NCBI GenBank assembly: GCA_013398055.1 | Contig: VZRS01014466.1 | Location: 124,001-188,000 of the forward strand | Length of the DNA stretch: 64,000 nt | Reading direction: 5' to 3' | Origin: Ifrita kowaldi | Lineage: Eukaryota > Chordata > Aves > Passeriformes > Cinclosomatidae | Shown here: positions 12,116 to 23,300 of the stretch, piece after piece | How the letters are laid out: each line of letters opens with the position of its first letter | Position numbering within the stretch: the first letter of the stretch is position 1 | Translations under genes and position numbers: made by a program | The notes under the pieces: model-generated | Told to the model about the DNA's origin: nothing | The model's database searches: none | Seen by the model: the letters and a program-made list of their open reading frames with translations, nothing else

Positions 12116-15100
12116 TAATAGCCAAGCTGGCTTCAAAAAAAGTAATAGAGTGGCCTCTCTTATTTTTAAAGGAAATTGGCTACTTTAAACCCAGTGAATG
12201 CATGTTTTAATTGCACTCTTCATGGTTGAGAATCTCTCCCTCAGCATTTCTTCACAGTTAATAACAGTTTTATTCATCTATGTGGTTTGATGTGTAGGTA
12301 CAGTAAAGCAAAACTCCTCCTGACAGACACTTGAAGCATAGTTGATTCATTTTTATGCACCTAAAAGCCAAAAATTACATCTGCATTTGTTTATGCAGAA
12401 TCTCTGCAATTTCATTATGATTTAAAATAGGGCTATTATTTTAAACTTCTGTAAGAGTAAGAATAATTTACTAAGAAGCATTATAGAAGTACAGTGAAGA
12501 AACATACTCCATCTTCAGAAGAAAGAAAATTGTTGGACAAATTTATGGTAAAGCAAATTTTTCCTATCGATCAAGCCCTCGAGGGGCATTAACAACACTT
12601 AAGGGACCAAAGTGCAGAAGATGGCATAGCTGACACGTAGAGAGGAGTCGGCAAGAGAGCTGAGCAGGGCTGGAAGGAAATGGAACATTTTAACATTACA
12701 TCCCGGTCATACCAAGGTCCATTGACCCTCTACGCATTCCAGATAATTAATTTACAACACATTAAACCTCTGTGTGAAGAAGGATGTTATGCATCAATTG
12801 CATAGGAATAAGAAGTGTTATTGATTTAAGATTTCTATTGTATCATGCACTGACAGAAAGAAACAATCTAGTGGTTTTTTAAAGACAAAAAACTCTTTTC
12901 TGAAGGACAAGTTTGCTAAATAAGTGCACTTTACACTACATTTAACTGAAGTATTGTTGACACCCGAAAATAAATGCTGTTAGGAAAGAAACCCTCAGCA
13001 TAATTAGGAGAATATGGCGTGACTGGATAGTATTGGCATTCACTCTAGGAAACAAATACTTTGAGGTGATAATGCTCTCTTTTACAGTAAGAGTTTAAAA
13101 TAGAAAAACACATTGACAAATATTATTTAATGAATAAAATATGAGTGAACCTGTTCCATTAATACAGGACGATGTCTAATGAGATTCAAGCCCATTTTCC
13201 TCATGGAATCACTGTGCGCTTAACAAGAAAAAGAAGGGGACTCTTGCAGGCTAGCAAATTTAGATTCATGACCATCAGAACCAGTTTCATTTACAGGGGT
13301 TTGTTTTCTTCAAATTACAATTTTCAGAAGACAGTTCAGAAAACTCAGACGTTCTGGTGAAATTTCTATACTGCTTAGCACTTCTTACTGCCATTTAGCT
13401 TCCCAGGAACACAGGATGCTAAGAAAACATGCCCTGTATGACTCACAACTTTCAGCAACTACCTGAAGTTCATTTAAGTCTAGGAGATTAGGAGGTTTGA
13501 ATCAGGCTACATGTAAAATACTCCCATGCAAAAGGATCCAAGAAATTCCATTTCAGGCAAGCAGTACAAAAAGAAAGAGAAAACACAGAGAAGACTTTAA
13601 CTGATCTGAACTACAATAAACTTCACAATATGGAGGGAAAGGTTAGCTTCCTGGTAGAAAGCTGGATGGTGTTCTGAATTCGGTATAAAACACTGGGAAA
13701 GAGTATATCAAAGATCTAAAATAAAGCCTGGGATTTTGCAAGCAAGCGAAGCTACTCCAGCCAAATTGAAAACAATATGGGAGCATCCCAAACATAGCAC
13801 AGAAGTCAAAGCATTACCAGACTCAAATAGAAAAGTGTGAAGAATCTGAGCTATAAAAGCAGGAGAGCACCCAAATAACTCCAGATGAACTCAGGCACAG
13901 TGGCCAATAGTATGAACTATGAAAATCTGTGTGTTTAGGTTTAAGAACAGCAATTTGCATTTCTCTGCAAGAGTTTCTGGATACCTGTAAGTATACACAG
14001 TATTGGCAAAGTGGATGGCAGTGGCAATATTAGATCCAGGGCCCCTTTGTGAAACCAAACCACACAGAGACACAAAGAAATGATAGCTTGAAAGCCAGCC
14101 ATGAACACACACACAACATGATAGCAGCAACACAGAGACCCCTGATGCAGGAAAGGCTGCAGCCATCAGGAGGTAACTTAAACTGATCAAAGAATTAATT
14201 TAAAGGAAAGATAAACTTTTCTTCAGCATTAAAGTTGGCTATTTAGGTACTTCTGCAAGAAATATGTAGTAATTTCTCACAATAGTACTGTCAAAACGGA
14301 AGTCAAGTGCATTGTTCATCATGGGTACTAATAAAAAATTTAATGTCAATGCTTTCAAAGAGTGAAGAGAACCTTTGGCCTTAGTCTACATGTGTAAAAA
14401 GTTATGTATCTGATTTACGGAAAGTTTATGTTACCTGAAACTAGCTATAAAATACTTACTGCCATTCCCAAAGGAATCTGATAAGCACCATTATCTCACC
14501 CTCCCTTGAAACAGCATAGATTATTTCTCAATTACAAATAGTTGATTAAAAAAAACAAAGCTAAGTAAAGTTTGTTGCCTACAGATGCATATACTGGATC
14601 CTTTGATACAAGCCCAGTGGAACAATGTACTATCCCTTAAATGACACTTGTATCCATCTGACATTTATTCCCTCTACAACCATTTCTAGTCCCAGACAAG
14701 GGGCTCGAATGTCAGAAAAAAATCAGGGTATGACCTTAGTTTGCTGTGCTCCTCACTTTCTCGAGGTGCCCCATATGGACACCCTTCAGCTGGGCTGCAG
14801 GCACCTGTCAGTCCCTTTTCATTAGTGCCAGTGACCAGCTCTGCAATACCTCACATGGGAGTGTTTGCCAGAGACTTTCCACAACAAACTGTGCTCTTGC
14901 CCAGGCTTAGGATCACACCATCAGCTAAAACAACAGCAACCAAAAACCAGCCCTAGCAGTTCCCTGAAGAAAACAACTGTTTCCTAATACCCTTGCCAAG
15001 ATCAGCTGTGCACATACTAACAAAATGCAAACTGCCAATCACAGAAATGAAGGGGATATTATAGGTGTGGCTCCTCTATAATCTACCTGAATTTTCTTAA

Positions 15101-15337
15101 AACGTACGTGTGTTTCTAGGAGTGGTACAGGCTAAAGGGGAGAAAGCTCCAGTAGGGTCCAGTCTCAACTCTAACTCAGCAACACAGCAACCTCCTCTCC
15201 CAAAAGGCTTCTTGACCCATCATAGAAATTTCTCAAGTAGGTGCATCACATTTTCCTTTCTGCACACATTGAGACATCCCCAGGATTTATATGATATAAA
15301 AACCAAACTATTATTCATCCAGAGCAACTAAACATTC
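12116..15337. other. Gene-free unique DNA
   Basis: No gene seen. Near 12560-12650 a less AT-rich patch carries several CpGs (TATCGATC, CCCTCGAGGG, ACACGTAG, GAGTCGGC), unusual for the neighbourhood. A short (AC)n run lies at 14105-14116. Open frames at 13891-14190 (-) and 14625-14956 (+) resemble no protein family. Confidence 0.55.
14105..14116. repeat. Short (AC)n microsatellite
   Basis: About six AC dinucleotides in ATGAACACACACACAACATG. It is too short to be notable and is listed for completeness. Confidence 0.6.
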
Positions 15338-15545
15338 ACAGTGCAGAAGATAAAAATTGATTTTAAAAATTAATTATTTTGGCTAGATATTTTACTGAAA
15401 TTTTACTGAAATCACTTGTTTTTCATTTAAAAAATAAATTCTTTGACATTAGAATTTGACATAACATTCAATTATAATTATTATCTAGAAAAGTAATTCA
15501 AACAAAATTTAAAATATCTCACACCTATCCTTAAAATTGTAATGA
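15338..15545. other. AT-rich patch with an 11-bp tandem duplication
   Basis: This stretch is nearly all A/T with TAATTA, ATTATAATTATTAT and AAAATTTAAAATAT strings, the texture often associated with matrix-attachment or non-functional AT-rich DNA. At 15390-15411 TTTTACTGAAA is repeated twice in tandem. Function is not supported. Confidence 0.5.
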
Positions 15546-18500
15546 AATGAAGGGCAGGTCTATTGCTATTATAGAATCAGAAGGAAAACAAAAGTGTCTT
15601 ATCATTTCAGATTCCATCAGGTCATATAAATATGCTACAATATTACAAATTTCAGTATCTAAAATAATAATTCACTATTTCCCCAGAGCAAGCTATAGCC
15701 TAATTTTTTTTCAGAGGGGAACAGGGAGAAACAACAACAAAATAAACCACAAAACAAACCAAAAAAAACAGCATTCTTCCTTTAAGTTTTACAGTGAAAA
15801 ATATGGAGGAAAAAAAAGTGCATTCAGCCTGAATGTACCAACCTTAACTGTATGCAGCTCAAATGGACAAAATGATGAAGGATTGTAAGGAAAAGCAAAA
15901 TAAACTGATTTCTTGATGGTGGTGCACTCTCTGATGAGTAACAGCAAGAGAGTACAGATTCCCTTTTACTTTGCATAGTTGATGACATTGTCTCCCCAAT
16001 CTGTATCAGAGCAATTATGTTACTTAGTAGCCTTTTCAATGATGAGATGGCGTTAATAAACAACCTGGGTGTGTTCGCCCCTCGCTGAATTACAATCAAC
16101 ATTGATTCCAATATTTCATTTGTTTTTCTCTCCCTCTATGGCAAAGATAAAGCTCTCACATTTCATACACTTGTATGAATAATCACACCACTGTTAACTC
16201 CTCTTGCCACAACCAGGGAAATGTTCTTTTTCTCTTTGACCTACAAGGCATGACCCAGTCTCATGAAGCACTGTTTCACTGTTCTAAAAACTTCTTTTTC
16301 AGATAAGATGGTTCTGTCAGTCTGATGAGAAATCTGAGATTTCCCCTGGCAAACGTGACGGTGTGTTGAGGAAGGCTGGTACACCAAAGCACAGCCTGCC
16401 CACTGCTACCTCCTGTTCGTGCTCCTTTGCCCACTTTGTGCTGTGGTAAGCATGGCACTTCCCACAATATACACTTCCACCACATCCAGCTGCCCCACCG
16501 TTACATAGCTGCACACACCTTGTAGGAAAAGGACATCAGCCACGGAAACTGGTCCAGAGAAGCAAACAGAGAGGCCCAAGCTCTTAAATCAGGTGAGACA
16601 AGGCAACCATGGGAAAATGTGCATATGACATTTAATGATGGCCAAATATACTCTGAAAAAAAAGTCGTAAGTTCAGTTGAATATAAATGTATTTTTGCTT
16701 ATTTCCCAAGTTATTCTTTTGTCACTCAGAAGAAAAAAAAATCTATATTACAATATTAACATTTTAATGGGATTAAATTTCTGCTTTACTATCCTTTATT
16801 GAGTGTTTCATGCCATGCACATTGCCATGGATCCTGAGCACCTGACTGATCAGGCTCGCACCCTGCATGTCAGTGGTGTACAGCTGATGCACAGATGGTC
16901 ATATTTGTTATAATGGACTCAAATGAACACTCACTTGTGAATCCATCATACACTACTCACTGACTCCTTGAGATCTAGCTGGTGGCAAAATTCCATTTAA
17001 AGTGTAGCGGCACAGTGTTTATCCTGGAATTGCTGAGATAGCTCAGAGGTTTGGGCTGGTTTTTGGTTCCAGTGATTATTACAAGCAAATTATTTACTGC
17101 ACAGCAGAGGGTTTCTCTATTCAGATTTTATTAAATAATTGCAAAGTGATTATTTGCAATTGCAAAGAGATGAGCCAGACCCCCATTAGGTGCACATTGC
17201 TAGAGTTCTATGATGTTTATTTATCCTGTGGATATTTATTTCATATGTGAACTGTGTACATTTGAAAGACTAGCTGTTACATGAATCAGGGTATCATACA
17301 CACAGACATCTAAGGGTGGGGTTATTTTTAAATACTGTTAATTTCATGGAAATTCATATCTTGCAGTCCCTTCTGAAAACACTTTCCTAATGGAGTATTA
17401 TGTATGTAATAACTGCAGCATCAGGCTCAAGTAGTAACTCAGACTTTCAAACTAGATGAAAGAATGCAAAGTGCAGGTAGATAATAGGGGTTTTTTTAAA
17501 TATTCACCCATACTTACTGTATTCCTCTCCAGAAGTCATGGGTCATTACTCTTTGTAGCTCTTTTTCCTTCAGAGTGAGACTATGGAATGAAGTCCACAT
17601 TCTGAAATTACATACAAATATGTTAGAAAAATGGAGTGTTTGAAATCAATTCTAATGTTAAATGCAAAGGACATTCTGGGCTCATTAAGTAAAAATATCT
17701 CATTTAATGAGCAGGAAAGCACTGGAGCACACTGAACCCTGACACAAAGCAAATTATTTAAGTGATAAATTATATTTTATGGGGAATGTAAAAGTTAATA
17801 ATACTCAGGGGTAGGGTAATAAATGCAGAGGTGTAACTAACTTCATTGACTGCTTTACTTACAAACATGCCATATGTACCTGGTTACTTGAAATAGTAAT
17901 AAAAGGAATTGGCAGAAACTCCAGGAACCAAAGATTCACACAGAGACCTTTGTAGCGTTCTTTTCCACTAACCAATCTGTGTTTTGTTCTTCTCAAACTC
18001 ATTATTCTCCTCCCTCTTTCACTCTAAAATATACACCTCTGGTCTTTGCTTTTCACTTTTTGTCAAATATTTGATCTTGCAATCATTAAAACTGAAACCT
18101 TCTTATCTACCAGAGAGACTAATAAACACAGTGCTTATTTACCCGCAATGATGCCCCAGAAGTGACCTGAAACTCTACTTGAAGAGACCCAATCTATGCT
18201 GAAGGAAAACTTTTAATCTACTGCCCCTTCTAGTGCATACAAGTTCAGTGGCACTGAATCTCCTGATATTTTTGTCCTCAGAGATCAATGCAACAGACCA
18301 GCCCACAAGGATATGATCCCAAGTACACCGTAACAGTTGTCACCACGAATTTAACTGTCTGCATTAAAACCCTTTCTCTGTATCTCAACAGTGTAAAGGA
18401 AACAATTCATACACTTCTAATAGAAAACAGAGGAGGAGTCTGCTCAACCACAACTATTTCCAGTGACTATTTTCTTAATCCTAAAATGGAATTTGCATTA

Positions 18501-18982
18501 CCAACATAGTCCTTTTTTCTTTCTATTTTCTTTTCTGTTTACATTTACAGGTCAGCAGGTAGTGCTTTATTCCCACTGGTTGTTACCCTGAATTGGTACA
18601 GTTTGTGCATGTGTGAGACATTCACACAGCATGAGTATCACATTTGTCAGAGTCCTCCAGCAGAGTTGTTGTACAGAAACAATCAAATGAATTATGAAAG
18701 GATATAAAGTTTATCCACAGCATTGAAAATTACCCACATATGTGCAATTGGTTTTTTAGGAACAAGAGTTTACATTCAATTCTGAATTAAATCAACTTAA
18801 TTTTAGTCTGCTTTTTAGTTTGCAACCTTGTAATGGTGATCAGTGATCTTATGACACCATATAAGTGAGCTCAAGCCATCATTTTGAATCTGGAAAATTA
18901 AAAAAAATTAATAAATAAAACCAGAAAAGTAAAGTGTTCCTTCAAAAAAACCCACGACACTCATCCAAAAATTCTTCATTTA
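15546..18982. other. Gene-free unique DNA
   Basis: No gene supported. 16300-16560 is a less AT-rich patch with overlapping short open frames on the minus strand that match nothing known. The C/EBP-like palindrome at 17137-17167 is listed separately. Remaining sequence is ordinary AT-rich unique DNA. Confidence 0.55.
17137..17167. promoter_or_regulatory. Paired AATTGCAAAG with 14-bp palindrome (C/EBP- or POU-like)
   Basis: AATTGCAAAG occurs at 17137-17146 and 17158-17167, 21 bp apart (two helical turns). The second copy overlaps the perfect palindrome TTTGCAATTGCAAA (17153-17166), which resembles a C/EBP or POU half-site pair. The neighbourhood reads like the AT-rich core of a vertebrate enhancer, but that is inference only. 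Confidence 0.3.
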
Positions 18983-19039
18983 TGGTTGAACTCAATGATC
19001 TAAAAGGTCTTTTCGAACCTTAATAATTCTATGATTCTT
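18983..19039 (+). repeat. CR1 LINE 3' end (truncated copy)
   Basis: The end of an avian-type CR1 retrotransposon. TGGTTGAACTCAATGATC, then TAAAAGGTCTTTTCGAACC and ATTCTATGATTCTT match the known CR1 3'-UTR order (GATGATCTTTAAGGTC, CTTCCAACC, then the ATTCTATG octamer repeat). Only about 57 bp survive, so this is a heavily 5'-truncated insertion, as is typical for CR1. Upstream, AAAAAATTAATAAATAAAACC is not CR1. It is one of the two pieces of evidence for an avian source. Confidence 0.88.
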
Positions 19040-19983
19040 GTAAGTAACAATAAAGATGACATACAGGATATCATTTTCAAGCAGAAGAAACGTGCGTTTC
19101 ACAGATAACATGACTGGAAATACAGGCTTTGGGGATCCACAATGATTACGTTGCACGATTTGTAAAATGGCAAGTGTGTAAGCCTGCAAAAGAAATAGCA
19201 GTAGAAGATTTGTTCGGATGGATTATAAACTTCCAAATAAGTGTTTATCAAAATTATTCTCTCCTTCTAAATATACAGATAACTTACTACTGTTATGCTT
19301 TAGCTTTTTAAGTCACTCCTGAAAGGTCCAGATTTACCTGGCAGTTTGAGGTTCCAGAAAGCCTGCATTTTGAACAGAAGCTGAAATTTTGAGCTCATCC
19401 AGTGACCTTAGGAACAGGGATTTTCAGGAAAAACTTTGATTATTGTACTCATTGTGAGTTGAAAGTACCAAGAATTTCAGCAGACTTTTGTACATCTGCA
19501 TTGGGGGCATATATGTACGTGTGTGTATATTCTGCATACATAAGAGACAAAAAATTACAGATTCGTGGCATGAGAACAGTAATAAAAGCAATGCGGTTTT
19601 AGGAGAGAGGAGAGAGTCCAAGTTTTAGGTAGTTAAAGCATGAAAAATCCTCACAACAATTTGTATCTCTATCTTCTGATTTGTATCTATCCAGAAGACA
19701 GAATCACAATTCTGATTCAGAACTGAGTCCTTAATAGCTTGCATGAGCAGCAAGTACTTTTATAAAGATATAAAGCATAATTCCCTGTTTCAAAGCATGA
19801 CTGTGCTGCTTACAGAAGTATTTTTGTGGGATTTCTAGACTAGATTCTGTTGGGAGACAGATGAACATGTAGTCTTCCTTACAAAGTTAATAATTCAATT
19901 TTCTCTGAACCTTCCTTTTTAAAAAAGAAATAAGCATTGCACTTCTGTTTGGAGAACTTCAAAATGGTGCAGGGAGTAAGAGG
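19040..19983. other. Gene-free unique DNA
   Basis: No gene seen. It contains short purine runs such as AGGAGAGAGGAGAGAG near 19601-19616 and small open frames on both strands without family resemblance. Confidence 0.55.
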
Positions 19984-20343
19984 CTACATAAAGTTGGGAA
20001 GCTGAGGGACAGAAGAGCTCAGCATGTTCTCCATGGAACTTCCCCATGAGCTTGCAGCACACTTGATAACCAAAAACATGTCATCTGCGTCTTCTAAGCC
20101 AGTAGATGCTGCTATCTCTACTTCTCCAAATATTGAATTTATGTTTTCAGTTACATGTAGAATAACTAATGCTCTGGTGCCAGTCAGATACTTTATATCA
20201 CCAAACCCCCACAAGCAAATTTGTTTTACACAGCAGTTGAATGAAAAACATCCTGTAGAGAGTGCGAACGCAAGGGAATGAAAACAGAAAACAGCACCAG
20301 CAACATGATTTAAATTAAGTGAACATTTATACCTCCAAGACAT
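19984..20343. other. Region open on both strands, unrecognised
   Basis: The minus strand is open for 119 codons from an ATG at 20343, with G at -3 but T at +4. The plus strand is open for 85 codons from an ATG at 20024 within the same DNA. The minus product has a cysteine- and phenylalanine-rich N-terminal third and a later segment around VILHVTENINSIFGEVEIAA that looks strand-like. I recognise no family. No polypyrimidine acceptor or donor is convincing at either end. Chance is the default reading; a relic of an exon is the alternative. Confidence 0.15.
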
Positions 20344-23300
20344 TGCAATATTGCTTCTTACACTTAGTGGGAAAAGCTGTAATTTACATGTACAATATTT
20401 TTAACATCGTCTATTAATAAGATGTGTATAGTTACTCCATTTAATTGATACTGGAAAGAAAAGACTTATTTGAAAACATAGGCTGCAATAATTAAAATGC
20501 TGTTATGCTGACAGAGCCTTTCTTTGAGGAACTTGTAACGTCTGTATTGGCTGTGATAAGCATTGATTATCTAGAGCAATATAAATATTTGGGGAGCTAA
20601 TAACAATCAGGTAGGATTTCAGTGCATGCTATAGGCAGCTGACATAAATCACAGGAAGCCTAGATCAAAGCTGGTTTGTGCATAAGTTTGTTTTTACTTA
20701 ACGTACTTAATGACTCAATATAAAGCACACACACAGAAAACTCTTCAGAGATTTAAAGCACACGGAAATGCCATAAAGAAACATCCCATCCTGTGCAACA
20801 TTTCTGTACATCTGTAGAATCTCCCTATGCAGCAAGAAGGATGTCAGCACACAAAGAAGGGAATGAATTCAATCTGTCAAGTACTTACCGTGTACATTTA
20901 TCAATATTAGACATTTCTTTGAATTATTACAACTTTTTTTTAAAGCAGGAAAAAAAACCCAACACGGAACTTTTATCCCTTCCCCTCGAGAAGGGTAATT
21001 TAGTGATGCAATAGGTCAACTGCAATTTAGTTCCCATTCAGACTAAGTCAGCTGCCTCTAGGTTCCACCTCAGGTATTTATTTATTCTAACTTACTTTCA
21101 TTAAATTGCTATAAACTGTAATAAGGGTTTACATCACACCCCCTGCAGTCCTTTCTAGGTGCATTTTCTCTTCCCCACTCTGATGTCCCACTATATAAAC
21201 CTCTGCTTTCTTGGTCCTGGCTCTTAACATCCCAAAGGCTCCCTGGAGGTGGTGCAGGCATGAAAGAGTCCTGATGAGTCAAGATGGCCTCGACTTCAGT
21301 GATGTTGAAGGGGCATGACTGAAAGCAGGATCTGCTCTGTATATTCATTAATGAGGACTTTTATTGCTCACATTTCCTCCTTCGCATATAAGACAAAAGC
21401 TCATTCCTGTCAGTGAGTGAAAGAGAGCCCCAGAAGTGGCTTGGGAATCCCCACAGCAACATGTGCTGCCATACAGGAGCAGGGCTGGGATCCAGCCATG
21501 GATCCTGACTGCCGGTACTCCGGTGCTCCTTTAGAAACCAGTGCCGGCAACAGAGCTGGAGCCTGCTACATTAGTGGGATTTTGGCCCCAGTGATAAAAT
21601 GGGAGCTTTTTGCTGACAATTATGCAACCAAGTTTTTACCCCGAGTGACTGAATCCAAACATTTGTCTGATTTCAAGTGAGTGAGAAGCCCTATTGACTA
21701 CACATCCCCGTAGGACTTCCCACATACTTGAGATCAGGAGAGAAGCCCAGTTTATGTAAACCTTTGCCCATGAGTCAGGGTTGAGTAAACAAAGACTTTT
21801 CCATATTTTCTGCAAGCATTCCACTGTTAATACACAGCATGCAACATTTGTTTCTTATTAAGCTGTATTTTCATTTCTTTGCTCTTGTAATTTAGGTCTT
21901 TCTAACACTCTTTGTTCCCTTTCTTAAGCATTGCATTAACTTGCCTTCCTGTAACCTCTGTACAGCTTTCTCTGTGATTGTTGTAACAATCTGTCCTATT
22001 CCAAAGCACAGGGATTAATTGTGTCTCTAGTTATTATCTTGTCCTTGTTTCTTTCAGACTAGTGGCCTCTGAATTTTATTTTTTTTCAAAACAGATAGAA
22101 GACTAAAAAGACATCATCTTCACAGTAGCATAAAGCAATGTTCTGTAGACACAACAATGGCTGTTTATTGCACCTTGCATAAACTGTTTTCATTACCTTC
22201 AGATTATTGGTGTTATTCAAAAACATTCATTTACAGCAAAGACAGTCCATGGACAGTTACTGAAACTCTTATACACAGCATTTTGTCCTACATTGCAGCA
22301 AAGTGTATTATACTTTGTCTATTCAAAAATAGATGCATTTATTCAAAAGAAGCTTCAGTTATTTATACAGTTTTGATTATCTTAATACTATGATGGGTTT
22401 TGTTAATCTAAATTAAATAAACTTACAGCAATGTAACTGAAGTGAATCTTGTAACTTAGTGCAATAGCAGTGTCACCATAAATATATTGCATTTTTGCTC
22501 AAAATATATGAAAATTCACACTCTGTTGGCCACACAACGTAGTTTGCATGAAAGCCAAAAGGATTCACGTTATTTTCCACAGGGAAAGTAACTGCAGTAG
22601 GGCCATGATAGCATGGTAGTAACAATATATGGGAGGATAGGTAGCCTAGGAGGATATTTTAAATGCCTGGTTTCTGTTGTTTTGGGGGTTTTTTTATCCC
22701 CCCTATGTGTTTCTCAAGTGCTTCTGCAACAATAATGTTACTGGACTTGCATAGGGCCCAAGACAAATTAAAGAGCTGATTACCAGCTATTTATTGCAGA
22801 GTATCACACAGAGATACAGCCGAGCTGGGGCCTTACTGAGGTGATGCTGGGAGGGGGAAAGGGTCCCAGTGAGTACTTTCTCTCTAGTCGCTTAAAAGAC
22901 ACCAGCTGAGAAGGTAGAAAACAGTAGTCAAATGTAGAAACCCCATAAGTCCTGATTTTTTGTATACTTCACAACAGAACTATAAAATATATTTCTAGAA
23001 TGATACTAGTGCCACTATTGACTGTTAGTTTCCAAATTAGTTTCTTTGTACATTGTATTTTTCAGGAAGTTTACATTTATTGTTCCATTATCATAAATAG
23101 TGTAAGATTGGTTAATTCTGTGTTTCAATTCTGATAATCATATTTTTAATACATAAGTGTTTCTACATCTCATACAGCTTCCCACTACAAGACAAGAAGG
23201 TTCTCTCTTCAGATTCTACAACTGTTTAATAAATTTTCTCAACAATGCGGAAAGTAATTCCATTTGCATGTTATGGGGGCATGGAAATTCACATTTGGGT

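Noticed and set aside
300..20590. Shared 15-mer CTAGAGCAATATAAA at about 351 and 20572
   Set aside because: Several shared 15-mers are expected by chance in a 64-kb AT-rich sequence and the flanks do not align.
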